NCBI RefSeq assembly: GCF_037154075.1
Contig: NZ_JBANRJ010000001.1
Location: 1,917,501 to 1,981,500 of the forward strand
From: Sphingobium aromaticiconvertens
GTDB taxonomy: Bacteria > Pseudomonadota > Alphaproteobacteria > Sphingomonadales > Sphingomonadaceae
Direction of reading: 5' to 3'
DNA length: 64,000 bases
The notes under the pieces: model-generated
Told to the model about the DNA's origin: nothing
The model's database searches: none
Seen by the model: the letters and a program-made list of their open reading frames with translations, nothing else
Program-made: the position numbers and the translations under genes
Part shown: positions 21,182 to 31,344 of the stretch, in pieces
Position numbering within the stretch: the stretch's first letter is position 1
Layout: every line of letters begins with the position of its first letter

Positions 21182-21925
21182 TTACTTTTTAGGCAATCGG
21201 TTCTTAAGGGCATCGCTGAACGCGCCCGCCTTCTCCGCGACCAGAGCGATGGCCTCATCTGCCAAGTGGGACGCCTTTGCCGTGAGGTCAGCCTTAAGCG
21301 CGCTGTCTTTTGCCGTGGTCGCACCACTCTTGGCGGCTGAGAAAGCACTGTTCGCTTTTTCACTGACCAGGGCAATGGCATCTTCGGCGAGGTGCGACGC
21401 TTTGGCTGTCAGGTCGGACGCGCGTGCGCTATTTTTCATCGTGGATGCACCGTCGCGTGCGGCGGCAAGCGCTTCGCTGGCCTTCGCCTTTGCGGCGCCC
21501 GCCCCATCTTCGGCAGCGGTCCGCGCGGCGACGGCCGCTTCGATGGCGCGGGTGCCGATAGTGCTGGCGACGGCGGGCAGAGCCTTCATGAGTTTGCGGC
21601 TCTTGGGAAACATCCAGGCGATGACCGCGCCCGCCGCAACGGCAGCGGCTGTGGCTGCGATCGGATGCTCCTGCACGATTTCGTTCGCGCGGGCGGCGAC
21701 GCGCTGCGTTCTGTCCTTCGCCTCGCTATAGGCTGCGGCTGCCTTGTCCGTGGCTTCGCCAGCTTTGTCGCGACTGGACTGGATCAGGCTGCCAGCGCCT
21801 TCGCGGGCGCGGTCCACGCCTTCTCTTGCGCGCGACGTGCCGTCCTTCAGCTTTTCGGTCGCCGTTTCGGCAATGTCGTTGGCAGCGTCACGGACGCGGT
21901 TCAATTGTGTCTGGATGTCAGCCAT
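21182..21925 (-). CDS. LEA-like/DUF883-type protein with tandem repeats
   Basis: A 247-residue alanine- and lysine-rich protein. The N-terminal part (ADIQTQLNRVRDAANDIAET) is amphipathic helix. A hydrophobic segment, HPIAATAAAVAAGAVIAWMF, near residues 90-110 resembles the C-terminal membrane anchor of the ElaB/YqjD/DUF883 family. The rest is low-complexity helix, with a 42-residue period repeat whose units begin DLTAKASHLAEDAIALV at about residue 171 and DLTAKASHLADEAIALV at about residue 213. Such proteins are often stress-induced and may associate with membrane or ribosomes. The ATG at 21925 overlaps the previous gene's stop by 8 nt. Confidence 0.7.
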   Translation of the reverse strand: MADIQTQLNRVRDAANDIAETATEKLKDGTSRAREGVDRAREGAGSLIQSSRDKAGEATDKAAAAYSEAKDRTQRVAARANEIVQEHPIAATAAAVAAGAVIAWMFPKSRKLMKALPAVASTIGTRAIEAAVAARTAAEDGAGAAKAKASEALAAARDGASTMKNSARASDLTAKASHLAEDAIALVSEKANSAFSAAKSGATTAKDSALKADLTAKASHLADEAIALVAEKAGAFSDALKNRLPKK

Positions 21926-22247
21926 GGTCAGTCTCCGAATTGCGGCGGTCTTCGCGCCCGTCACGCAAACGAACGAACAGGCGGTGGAAAAGTGTCCCGA
22001 GCGGACGGCGTGCCAGATAGGCGATTAACGCGATTCCGGCGGCGCTTGCGGCCACAGGACGTTTCTGCACGGCGGCCTGAATGGAGTGGCCGGTATCGAC
22101 CATGCTCTGCACGGCCTTGCTGCGGACATCTGCCTTCAGCCGAGCGGGGGTGATGCGGGCTTTCGCGGCGCAAAGGCTGTTTCGTAATTGCGCACGGGCA
22201 GCAAGGGCGCGGGCGCAGGCGTCCTGATATTCACTATTGTCGCTCAT
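21918..22247 (-). CDS. Small membrane-anchored protein, DUF3618-like
   Basis: A 109-residue protein. The N-terminal half is a charged helix (QDACARALAARAQLRNSL). One hydrophobic segment, RPVAASAAGIALIAYLARRP, near residues 63-82 is followed by a basic tail. This resembles the short anchored proteins of the DUF3618/DUF883 type found beside holin-like genes. The start overlaps the upstream holin-like gene by 4 nt (ATGA) and its stop overlaps the following gene by 8 nt, so the three form one translationally coupled unit. Confidence 0.7.
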   Translation of the reverse strand: MSDNSEYQDACARALAARAQLRNSLCAAKARITPARLKADVRSKAVQSMVDTGHSIQAAVQKRPVAASAAGIALIAYLARRPLGTLFHRLFVRLRDGREDRRNSETDHG

Positions 22248-22657
22248 CCCTTCGCCGCCTTCTTCATTCTGGAAATGCGCGCCTTCGCCAGCAGCAGCAG
22301 AACAAGCGACACCAATATCGCGCCGCCAAATACCGCCCCTGTCGCGCCCAGTGGCGTCAGGGCAGGCGACAGGGCGATGATGAGGCCGATAAGGACTGCC
22401 ACCAGAGTGCCGAACAACAGCATCACGGCCACGGCCGCCAGGATCGCGGCGTCGCGCAGACCTTTGGTGAAGATCCCCGCACGCAGCTTTTGCCGGTCAG
22501 CCTCCGCCTCGACATAAGCGCGACCATCAGCCAGCAGGCGAGCGATGCTCTCGCTCACCGTCTCGTTTGGCGCGCTCTCGTCCGGGCCAGCTTCGTCCAG
22601 CACCGCTTCGTCCGGTGCCATCGGCGGGGCCAACGGATCGCCTGTTTTTTCGTTCAC
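22244..22657 (-). CDS. Phage-holin-family-like membrane protein
   Basis: A 137-residue protein with an acidic N-terminal tail of about 45 residues, an amphipathic helix (YVEAEADRQKLRAGIFTKG), and two hydrophobic hairpin helices (ILAAVAVMLLFGTLVAVLIG and GAVFGGAILVSLVLLLLAKA). This is the phage_holin_3_6/YqjE-type architecture. In many proteobacteria it is encoded together with DUF883 and DUF3618 proteins as here, and despite the name it is unlikely to lyse cells. The GTG at 22657 is supported by GGAGGG upstream. Confidence 0.75.
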   Translation of the reverse strand: MNEKTGDPLAPPMAPDEAVLDEAGPDESAPNETVSESIARLLADGRAYVEAEADRQKLRAGIFTKGLRDAAILAAVAVMLLFGTLVAVLIGLIIALSPALTPLGATGAVFGGAILVSLVLLLLAKARISRMKKAAKG

Positions 22658-22735
22658 ATTCGCCCTCCGCCCCGGCGGACATGGCAATGCCGCCGGGTTT
22701 TGTCACCCGTTGCCTTGCGGCACTGGATCACGCAA

Positions 22736-23380
22736 TCAATCCTCGCTGTTACCCTTGGCTAGCCGCATCAGGACAAAGCCGACGACCGCTGCCGCGCCGA
22801 TCGCAACCGCGGGGCTTTTACGCACGAAGTCGCGGGCTTCGGTCATCAACTGATCGACATCTTTGCTATCGAGCGTGTCTGCGGCGCCCGCCACAGACTG
22901 AGCGGCCTGTCGCGCATAGTCGCCATATTGCGGCCCGAGCTTTGCATCGACCGTTCCGGCGGTGTCGGAAATCAGCTTGGCCAGGCTCTGCATCGCCGTG
23001 CCGGTCTTGTCCTTTGCCATGCCGGCAGCGGACAGGGCTGTCTTGGTCGCCTGATCCTTCAGCGGATCGATATGCGACTTCCAGTCAACTTCGTTGAACT
23101 TGTCGGCGGCGGCGTGCGCGGCCTTTTCAGCCTTGGCTTTGAGCGGTGCGATCTGCGCGGTCCAGCCGTGACCGGCCACGCCATTGCCATTGATGGCGAC
23201 AGGCGCCTTGCGCGTCGCGGCCTTCTTGACGGGCGCTGCCTTAACGGCGGCGGTCTGGGTGGTCACAGTGCCCGCAGCCTTTGGAGTCTTGGGCTTGGTG
23301 GTCTTGGGCTTGGCGACAGTGGGCGCCGCGACCTTCTTGGGGCGTCCGCGCTTTGCGGGGGCTTCCGGTGTGTCGGCCAT
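22736..23380 (-). CDS. AT-hook/H1-like protein with DUF883-type membrane anchor
   Basis: A 214-residue protein combining two parts. Residues 10-16 are KRGRPKK, a textbook AT-hook, followed by a basic, proline/alanine/lysine-rich stretch to about residue 60 that looks like histone H1-type tails. The rest is amphipathic helix (AEKAAHAAADKFNEVDWK, LKDQATKTALSAAGMAKDK), ending in a hydrophobic segment KSPAVAIGAAAVVGFVLMRL near residues 188-207, the ElaB/DUF883-type anchor. It may tether DNA to the inner membrane; this is inference. The ATG at 23380 is supported by AAGGGAG upstream. It shares the strand with the holin-like cluster but is separated from it by 78 bp. Confidence 0.7.
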   Translation of the reverse strand: MADTPEAPAKRGRPKKVAAPTVAKPKTTKPKTPKAAGTVTTQTAAVKAAPVKKAATRKAPVAINGNGVAGHGWTAQIAPLKAKAEKAAHAAADKFNEVDWKSHIDPLKDQATKTALSAAGMAKDKTGTAMQSLAKLISDTAGTVDAKLGPQYGDYARQAAQSVAGAADTLDSKDVDQLMTEARDFVRKSPAVAIGAAAVVGFVLMRLAKGNSED

Positions 23381-23554
23381 GTATCTGTCTCCCTTGGACG
23401 TAAATCGTCGCCTTCTGCGCGACGGAATCATACAGCTATCGCACACCTAATGTTTGCGCGCGCCTACAGTTCCGTTGCCGTTCCAATTTCGACAATCGGC
23501 ATTTTTTGCGTCGTGGCAAGAGGCTGCATTGCCAAGGGCGCAGGCCGTGGCTAA

Positions 23555-24874
<1,320 letters not shown>

Positions 24875-24950
24875 GTTGCGCCAGGCTCGATTGGCCGTAG
24901 ATTAATTATTTTTTGCTTGCAGCGCTAAAAGCGCTGTGATTCATAAGGCT

Positions 24951-25262
24951 ATGGCGCAGATCGCTAAACTTCGCATGTTGCTGTTTTCGGCCCTTGGGCC
25001 GGCGATCGCCATCCTGCTGCTGCTCTTCTTCGCCGCCTATGCGGTGTTGGGGCCAAGCGGGATATTGGCGTGGGGCGACTATGCGCGGCAATTGCGCGTC
25101 GCTCGGGTCCATCTGGCACAGGTGCAGGCAGAGCGGCGGGAAATGAAGAATCGCGTCGATCTGCTCAATCCGCGACGCGTGGACCCGGACCTCAGCGACG
25201 AACTTATCCGTCGCCAACTGGGTGTGGTCCATCAGGACGAGGTCATCATCCCTCTCAACTGA
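24951..25262 (+). CDS. ftsB: Cell division protein FtsB (DivIC family)
   Basis: A 103-residue septum-formation initiator. After a short cytoplasmic N-terminus there is a single membrane helix (AIAILLLLFFAAYAVLG), then a periplasmic coiled coil (LRVARVHLAQVQAERREMKN), and the conserved C-terminal region DPDLSDELIRRQLGVVH. FtsB links FtsL and FtsQ in the divisome. Its position just after eno is common in proteobacteria and supports the call. The ATG at 24951 is chosen; GTG 24936 would add five residues. Confidence 0.85.
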   Translation: MAQIAKLRMLLFSALGPAIAILLLLFFAAYAVLGPSGILAWGDYARQLRVARVHLAQVQAERREMKNRVDLLNPRRVDPDLSDELIRRQLGVVHQDEVIIPLN

Positions 25263-25398
25263 TCATTCCTTTGGATGAAGGGGTGAAAAGTGCCGCATAT
25301 TGGGCGGATATTCCGCGCTGGCCGTTGCAATCCATCGCCATAACGATCTATATCGGCGGTCCATCCTGCACCCCCGAGACAAAAGGATAATTGCCTTG

Positions 25399-26469
25399 GT
25401 GAAATCACCTACGCCGCGCCCTTCGTCGCGCAAGACGAAGCCGGCTGCACCGGCTGCGGCGGACCATAACCGGGTAAAACCCGAAGCGCCTGTCGACTAT
25501 GTAGCAACCAAGGAAGAGTTGCTGGAATTCTACCGCCAGATGGTGTTGATCCGCCGCTTCGAGGAGAAGGCCGGACAGCTCTATGGCCTGGGCCTGATCG
25601 GCGGTTTCTGCCATCTTTATATCGGCCAGGAAGCGGTCGCGGTCGGCATCCAGTCCGCTTTGGAAGTCGGCAAGGATAGCGTCATCACTGGCTATCGCGA
25701 CCATGGCCACATGCTCGCCTATGGTATCGATCCCAACGTCATCATGGCCGAACTGACCGGCCGAGAGGCTGGCATCAGCCGCGGCAAGGGCGGTTCGATG
25801 CACATGTTCAGCGTCGAGCATAAATTCTACGGCGGCCACGGTATCGTCGGCGCGCAGGTGTCGCTGGGCACCGGTCTGGGCTTTGCCCATAAATATAATG
25901 GCGATGGCGGCGTGTGCGTCGCCTATTTCGGCGACGGCGCGGCCAACCAGGGCCAGGTCTACGAAAGCTTCAACATGGCCGAGCTGTGGAAGCTGCCGAT
26001 GATCTTCGTCATCGAGAACAACCAGTACGCCATGGGCACCAGCGTCAACCGCTCGTCGGCGGAAGACCAGCTTTATCGTCGTGGGGAGAGCTTCCGCATT
26101 CCCGGCCTTCAGGTCGACGGCATGGACGTGCTGGCCGTGCGCGGCGCGACCGAGACGGCGCTGAAGTGGGTGCAGGAGGGCAATGGACCGATCCTGCTGG
26201 AAATGAAGACCTATCGCTATCGCGGTCACTCCATGTCCGATCCGGCGAAATATCGCTCGCGTGAGGAAGTGCAGGCAATGCGCGACAAGTCCGATCCGAT
26301 CGAAGGCGTGAAGAAATATCTCGCCGAGATGGGTGTGACCGAAGAAGAGATGAAGGCGACCGATCAGGAGATCCGCAAGATCGTCGGCGCCGCCGCCGAC
26401 TTCGCGGAAAGCTCGCCTGAGCCGGATGCGGCCAAACTCTATACCGACGTGCTGGTGGAGCAATATTGA
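25399..26469 (+). CDS. pdhA: Pyruvate dehydrogenase E1 component, alpha subunit
   Basis: The thiamine-diphosphate-dependent subunit that decarboxylates pyruvate with PdhB. The protein has 356 residues. The TPP motif is [20 protein letters not shown] followed by [11 protein letters not shown]. The phosphorylation-loop region [19 protein letters not shown] is present. The N-terminal 35 residues are basic and proline-rich. The start is uncertain: GTG 25399 and TTG 25396 both follow an AAGGA at 25383-25387, and the spacing of 8 nt slightly favours TTG. The stop overlaps the pdhB ATG by one base (TGATG). Confidence 0.93.
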   Translation: MKSPTPRPSSRKTKPAAPAAADHNRVKPEAPVDYVATKEELLEFYRQMVLIRRFEEKAGQLYGLGLIGGFCHLYIGQEAVAVGIQSALEVGKDSVITGYRDHGHMLAYGIDPNVIMAELTGREAGISRGKGGSMHMFSVEHKFYGGHGIVGAQVSLGTGLGFAHKYNGDGGVCVAYFGDGAANQGQVYESFNMAELWKLPMIFVIENNQYAMGTSVNRSSAEDQLYRRGESFRIPGLQVDGMDVLAVRGATETALKWVQEGNGPILLEMKTYRYRGHSMSDPAKYRSREEVQAMRDKSDPIEGVKKYLAEMGVTEEEMKATDQEIRKIVGAAADFAESSPEPDAAKLYTDVLVEQY

Positions 26470-27848
26470 TGGGTATCGAAATCAAGATGCCGGCGCTGTC
26501 CCCGACCATGGAGGAAGGCACGCTGGCCAAATGGCTGGTCAAGGAAGGCGACGAGGTCAAATCCGGCGACATCCTGGCCGAGATCGAGACGGATAAGGCG
26601 ACGATGGAATTCGAAGCCGTCGACGAAGGCAAGATCGGCAAGATCATGATCGCCGAAGGGAGCGAAGGCGTGAAGGTCGGCACCGTTATCGCCACGATGG
26701 CGGGCGAAGACGGGGCGGAAGAGGCTCCCGCTGCCAAGGCTGCCCCCGCAGCCAAGGCCGAGGAGCCGGCTGCCGAGGCCCCCAAAAAGGCTGAGAGCGG
26801 CACATCCAAGCTGGCGACTGAAATCCGCGCTTCCGTGGCCGACCCGGACCTTCCAGAAGGCACCGAATATGTGAAGACGACGGTTCGCGAAGCCTTGCGC
26901 GACGCGATGGCCGAGGAAATGCGGGCCGACGAGCGCGTCTTTGTGATGGGCGAGGAAGTCGCCGAATATCAGGGCGCCTACAAGGTCACACAGGGTCTGC
27001 TGGAGGAATTTGGCGGCAAGCGCGTCATCGACACGCCGATCACCGAATATGGCTTTGCCGGCATCGGTGCGGGCGCGGCCATGGGCGGTCTTCGTCCGGT
27101 GGTCGAGTTCATGACGTTCAACTTCGCCATGCAGGCGATCGACCACATCATCAACTCCGCCGCCAAGACCAATTACATGTCCGGCGGCCAGATGCGCTGC
27201 CCGATCGTGTTCCGTGGTCCCAACGGTGCGGCCAGCCGCGTCGGCGCGCAGCACAGCCAGAATTATGCGCCCTGGTATGCTGCCGTTCCCGGCCTGATCG
27301 TTATCGCGCCTTATGACTCGGCCGATGCGAAGGGCTTGCTGAAGGCGGCGATCCGGTCGAACGACCCGGTCGTGTTCCTTGAAAATGAGCTGGTCTATGG
27401 CCGCAGCTTCGACGTGCCCAAGATTGACGATTATGTCCTGCCGATCGGCAAGGCGCGGATCGTCCGCAAGGGTGAGAGCGTGACGCTGGTCAGCTATTCC
27501 ATCGGCGTCGGCATCGCGCTGGAAGCCGCCGAAAAGCTGGCGGCGGAGGGTATCGAGGCGGAGGTCATCGACCTTCGCACGATACGGCCGCTGGACACGG
27601 TGACCGTGCTGGAAAGCCTGAAGAAAACCAACCGCCTGGTGGTGGTGGAAGAGGGCTGGCCGGTATGTTCAATCGCGTCGGAAATCGCCGCCGTCGTCAT
27701 GGAGCAGGGCTTCGACGACCTCGACGCACCGGTGCTGCGCGTCACCAATGAGGACGTGCCGCTCCCTTATGCCGCAAATCTGGAAAAGGCCGCCCTGATC
27801 GACGCTGACCGCGTCGTCGCCGCTGCCAGGAAAGTTTGCTATCGGTAA
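26469..27848 (+). CDS. pdhB: Pyruvate dehydrogenase E1 component, beta subunit with lipoyl domain
   Basis: A 459-residue E1-beta with an extra N-terminal biotinyl/lipoyl domain, an arrangement typical of alphaproteobacteria. The lipoyl lysine is Lys43 in ETDKATMEF. An alanine/lysine/proline-rich linker spans about residues 80-120. The transketolase-type core follows ([36 protein letters not shown]), with the C-terminal domain ending in [17 protein letters not shown]. The extra domain may deliver acyl groups within the complex. E2 and E3 genes are not next to it; the following genes are Tad genes on the other strand. Confidence 0.95.
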   Translation: MGIEIKMPALSPTMEEGTLAKWLVKEGDEVKSGDILAEIETDKATMEFEAVDEGKIGKIMIAEGSEGVKVGTVIATMAGEDGAEEAPAAKAAPAAKAEEPAAEAPKKAESGTSKLATEIRASVADPDLPEGTEYVKTTVREALRDAMAEEMRADERVFVMGEEVAEYQGAYKVTQGLLEEFGGKRVIDTPITEYGFAGIGAGAAMGGLRPVVEFMTFNFAMQAIDHIINSAAKTNYMSGGQMRCPIVFRGPNGAASRVGAQHSQNYAPWYAAVPGLIVIAPYDSADAKGLLKAAIRSNDPVVFLENELVYGRSFDVPKIDDYVLPIGKARIVRKGESVTLVSYSIGVGIALEAAEKLAAEGIEAEVIDLRTIRPLDTVTVLESLKKTNRLVVVEEGWPVCSIASEIAAVVMEQGFDDLDAPVLRVTNEDVPLPYAANLEKAALIDADRVVAAARKVCYR

Positions 27849-27854
27849 GTATAC

Positions 27855-27879
27855 GGGGGGCGTTCGGGCGCTCCCCCCC
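27855..27879. terminator. GC-rich hairpin between convergent pdhB and Tad gene
   Basis: GGGGGGCG and CGCTCCCCCC around a TTCGGG loop, with one bulged base, just 7 bp after the pdhB stop and touching the stop of the leftward Tad gene. There is no T-run, so its strength is uncertain. Confidence 0.45.
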
Positions 27880-28562
27880 TAACTACAGGTGGCGACGGTG
27901 GAGGCGGTGTCATTATAGATGCCGACACCGCCCGTCGGACCTGCAAATTCGCGATTGTCGCGGACGGACATGGCGGCCGTTTCCACGATCGGGCCCATGT
28001 TCAGCCATCGCGCGCCGATGATGGGCTGATAGTCATAGGCGACTTCCACATAGATGATGGCGCCGCTGGCGGGGGCCTTCAATGTCTGCCCATTCAACAC
28101 CAGTCCGATCAGATTGGTGTCGCCCTGTACGCCATAATGTGAAGACCAGCTTTTGGAGCCGCGGCATCGTTGCCACCGAATGCGATATCGGTCTGTAGGA
28201 TTGGGGTTAGCCACGGGTTCCAGGCTGGACAGAATGACCCGCCCATGTCCGTAAAGCCCCAACGCCCCGGCCTGAAGGTCAGCGCCGATCAGCAGGTCGT
28301 TGATCTGCGCTTCCGTGATCTGCTTGGTCGACAACAGGTCGCCCGTGCCAATCCGCGATCCATCATCGGCCAGATGCAGCGCGACTTGGCTGACCCGCAT
28401 CTTGGTTGTCGTGAAATTCGTCAGTTCTGCTGCAGCCATCGTCGCGCCCAATACGAAAGGCAGCGCTAGAGCGAATTCGAGAAACGCCACACCACTGCAA
28501 TCACGCCGCAGTGCGGACATCAGGCATTGCAATCGGCGTCGTGAAACAGTCAGCGCGGTCAC
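27879..28562 (-). CDS. TadE/TadG-family pseudopilin-like protein
   Basis: A 227-residue protein with an N-terminal TadE-type segment (SGVAFLEFALALPFVLGATM): a glutamate inside a hydrophobic helix, as in type IV prepilins and Tad pseudopilins. The rest is a periplasmic beta-rich domain (VRDNREFAG, IYVEVAYDYQPIIGARWL). Three cysteines (two early, one at the C-terminal end) could pair. The GTG at 28562 is supported by GGGGAA seven bases upstream and a 4-nt overlap (GTGA) with the preceding gene; an internal ATG at 28520 is the alternative. It is the last of three coupled Tad-type genes. Confidence 0.75.
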   Translation of the reverse strand: MTALTVSRRRLQCLMSALRRDCSGVAFLEFALALPFVLGATMAAAELTNFTTTKMRVSQVALHLADDGSRIGTGDLLSTKQITEAQINDLLIGADLQAGALGLYGHGRVILSSLEPVANPNPTDRYRIRWQRCRGSKSWSSHYGVQGDTNLIGLVLNGQTLKAPASGAIIYVEVAYDYQPIIGARWLNMGPIVETAAMSVRDNREFAGPTGGVGIYNDTASTVATCS

Positions 28563-29182
28563 GGGCAATTCCCCACGACCGGAACCGGCTCGCCCGCTTT
28601 TTGTCCATAAGGCTGGTTGGTAAGCACTGTCTTGGCGGCCAGATGGACGGTGCCGGGCAGGCCGATCATCTTGTCCAGCGGGAAGAAGCGGGGATAATTG
28701 ACATTGACGGTCAGGACTACTGCGTCCTGCGTGGCGCCCTGACCAGCACTGCCGCCGTCGGCGTCGCGACGACCGTTGGCATTATTGTCCTGAAACGGCT
28801 CATTATCGTCGCATACGCCGTTATGATTATTGTCGTTATAGGGTTCCGGCGTGGCTTCCGCCGCCTTTGTGTATGTGGAGAAATTGCGCCTATCGATATC
28901 TACCGTCGCATTGAGGGCCAAGTGGTGGACCTGATCGATAATGTGCTGGTCTATGGTAGCCTGTTTCGTGGCGTCAGTGCCGGATTCCAGGCTGGAATCG
29001 CGAGATGCTTTTTGCACTACGCCTTGCAATACGCCCTGCATGTACAGCGTATGAGCGAGATCGAGCGCGCCAAGCATTAGCAACAGAAACACCGGAGCAA
29101 TCAGCCCGAATTCGGTTGCAGCAATGCCATGGGTGTCACGGCGGACACCAGCGGCGAGGCCGCGGATCGTGATTGCGCGCAT
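28559..29182 (-). CDS. TadE/TadG-family protein with a Ca-binding-like insert
   Basis: A 207-residue protein. The N-terminus has a TadE-type helix (GIAATEFGLIAPVFLLLML). Residues about 114-141 hold a D/N/G-rich stretch (NDNNHNGVCDDNEPFQDNN, continuing NANGRRDADGG) that resembles dockerin or thrombospondin type-3 calcium loops, unusual in Tad pilins. The remainder is beta-rich (DAVVLTVNVNYPRFFPLDK). The ATG at 29182 overlaps the stop of the TadG-like gene by one base, and the stop overlaps the next gene by 4 nt, so all three are coupled. Confidence 0.75.
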   Translation of the reverse strand: MRAITIRGLAAGVRRDTHGIAATEFGLIAPVFLLLMLGALDLAHTLYMQGVLQGVVQKASRDSSLESGTDATKQATIDQHIIDQVHHLALNATVDIDRRNFSTYTKAAEATPEPYNDNNHNGVCDDNEPFQDNNANGRRDADGGSAGQGATQDAVVLTVNVNYPRFFPLDKMIGLPGTVHLAAKTVLTNQPYGQKAGEPVPVVGNCP

Positions 29183-31203
29183 CAGCTTGTCAACCTGAGC
29201 TGGGATATCTGGTTCGCGATGTTGCGGAACGTGGTCTGCAACGCCGTCGAACTGCGCGCCGAAAAGAATCGGTCAGGAGTTGCGCAGCTTCTCAACAAAG
29301 TCTCATTCGCTGTGTCGGCTGTGCCGAACCATATGACCCACAAGGTCGTGTTAGGCATATTCCTGATGGCTGCGCACACGGCCTGGGTGCGGGCGTTGAC
29401 CTGCTGCGTCAATGTGGCGGTGGGCGAGCTTCCATCGGTCGGCTCTACATTGAAATCAGTCTGACGGCGGTCGTACCAGGCAATTCCATAAGCCTGATAA
29501 TTGGCCACCGCTGTTTCCGCTTTGCCATCGGTCATGAAGATCAAGTGGCGTTGAATCTCGCCCCCGCGTGGTGTGGTCGCATTATCTGCGGCAAACAGAC
29601 CAGTCGGCGACATCAGCCGTGCACCCCAGATCAAGCCAATATCATGATAGGTGCTGCTGCTTGCTGTCAATGTGCTCACGTAGCTGTCGAACGCAGTCGC
29701 GTCCGGCCACTCCACCAGGCGGGTCGAAGGGGTTGGGCAGCTTTCGCCGACTGTGCTGAAATTTTCGAAGGTTGTGATGGGGGTCATGCTGCGATTACTG
29801 CTATTGTCGTAATTTTCTTTTCGTTGATAAATGAGTTCCGCAAGCGCGGGCTTCCAGCGGCTGCCTTCGGCAAAACCGGGTGGCGTATCTATATCCAGAT
29901 CCAGCGCGCCATCGGGCACCGGAGTATAATTTATCGCCCGCACGGTCTGCCGTTCTTCAATGCAACCGTCCCAAGTGAAGGTTCGGTTCGCATAGTTATT
30001 GGCCGTTGTAGTCGTCATGCTGGACGGGCTTGCCCATCCATTTCCGCTCTTGAGGCTACGTACGTCGAAAGCGACCTGACGATAGAGCCAAGCTTTGAAA
30101 GGCAGGGCGCCTGTTGCCAGAGCCGTTGACCATTTGAACGTAAAGGTGCGGTCATATTCGCGCGTTTTCGTGCGATATACGCAGTTATTGTTGCCGGCTT
30201 TCCAACTCGTGAATTCTCGTCGCACATCCTGATATTTTTGTATGGCTTCCCAATTGCCCTGGCCCTGCACGCCGCCATTGCTCTCTTTCCTGCCGTTGCC
30301 CATCACCGTGCCGGCCTTTGCCGGGTTGATTTCATAGGGATCGGTATAGGTTGACTTGCAGAGGGCTTCGCTGGTGGTCGTAGCCGTTTTTTTTGACCAG
30401 TTGATATCATTCCAATCGGTCTTGTTGGCATCGACATAGGAAATGGGAACGCCGTAGGTCGTCGTTGTGATCTCGCGTGACTGATAGGTAGCGGTATCCA
30501 CAAACCAGTTGGACGGCAGCAGCTTTCCGACATTGACGTTAGTGGCATACGGCACAAACCCGAAGCGGATTTGCGTCTCGCTCGACGTGCCGCCAGAGGG
30601 GGCGCCGCCTTCGCATACGGCTTCGGTGTCCAAACGGGCAACGATTTCGTAGAAGCAGCGCACGGCGCGACGTAGGCCGACGATCTTGCTCTCGCTATCA
30701 CCGGGGATCGGCGAGCCCATGGAGCCAGTGACGTCCAGTACGAACATGACATCGGTGTTGGGTAAACGCATTTCCGCGTCGCAGGATATTGAGATATCCT
30801 TCGAAGCAAAACCGAACACGCGCATGATGGCCATCGGCAACGGGGCCGAAGCCACGCCCGAAACCTTGCCTGCCGATTCCGTGAAGCTGCGTGTTACCGG
30901 GCCACTACCATAGGAGCCATTTTGGAAGTTGGCGTCGAACATGCTGTTTGCCGTGCTTTCTGCCTGACCATTGGCGGCCGCCCATGCGCCGCCACCCATG
31001 ATCTTGCGCCCCGCCAACGCGCCAGCGTCGCACGCCTGTTGCATGCGTGATCGGGTAAGATAGATGCGGCTCATGTCGATGCCGCCGCCGAGGAGGCCCA
31101 GCAAAGGAAAGATGAAGGCTGCAATCATCGCCAAAGTATTGCCGCGCACATCGCGCGCCAACCTGCCTAGAAAGCCCCTCGTGAACGCTCCGCAATCCGA
31201 CAT
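29182..31203 (-). CDS. TadG-like protein with von Willebrand A domain
   Basis: A 673-residue protein beginning MSDCGAFTRGFLGRLARDV, with a membrane helix NTLAMIAAFIFPLLGLLGGG near residues 23-42. The large periplasmic part carries a VWA MIDAS motif, DVMFVLDVTGSMGSPI, near residue 154 and continues for about 500 residues. Near the end (HLIFMTDGKAE) lies the VWA strand and loop. TadG proteins anchor Flp-type pilus machinery or outer-surface adhesins. The ATG at 31203 has GGGG upstream and is preferred because the longer open frame overlaps a gene on the other strand. The core Tad genes (tadA, tadB, tadC, rcpA) are absent from the window. Confidence 0.8.
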   Translation of the reverse strand: MSDCGAFTRGFLGRLARDVRGNTLAMIAAFIFPLLGLLGGGIDMSRIYLTRSRMQQACDAGALAGRKIMGGGAWAAANGQAESTANSMFDANFQNGSYGSGPVTRSFTESAGKVSGVASAPLPMAIMRVFGFASKDISISCDAEMRLPNTDVMFVLDVTGSMGSPIPGDSESKIVGLRRAVRCFYEIVARLDTEAVCEGGAPSGGTSSETQIRFGFVPYATNVNVGKLLPSNWFVDTATYQSREITTTTYGVPISYVDANKTDWNDINWSKKTATTTSEALCKSTYTDPYEINPAKAGTVMGNGRKESNGGVQGQGNWEAIQKYQDVRREFTSWKAGNNNCVYRTKTREYDRTFTFKWSTALATGALPFKAWLYRQVAFDVRSLKSGNGWASPSSMTTTTANNYANRTFTWDGCIEERQTVRAINYTPVPDGALDLDIDTPPGFAEGSRWKPALAELIYQRKENYDNSSNRSMTPITTFENFSTVGESCPTPSTRLVEWPDATAFDSYVSTLTASSSTYHDIGLIWGARLMSPTGLFAADNATTPRGGEIQRHLIFMTDGKAETAVANYQAYGIAWYDRRQTDFNVEPTDGSSPTATLTQQVNARTQAVCAAIRNMPNTTLWVIWFGTADTANETLLRSCATPDRFFSARSSTALQTTFRNIANQISQLRLTS

Positions 31204-31344
31204 AATATTACCCCAGGGCCGCATTCGACACCGAATGCCAAGCTGCTCAACGGCGTCCAATCCACGGACTCCATATTGGGGCATTAATAGAGAGGCGGTT
31301 AATATCTGGCTAAACGTCGCGTCTGGCGGCAGAGAGTGCAGACT

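Noticed and set aside
24920..24936. CAGCGCT-AAA-AGCGCTG hairpin as an eno terminator
   Set aside because: The T-rich stretch lies before, not after, the hairpin on the eno strand, so it does not fit an intrinsic terminator; it may only affect ftsB translation.
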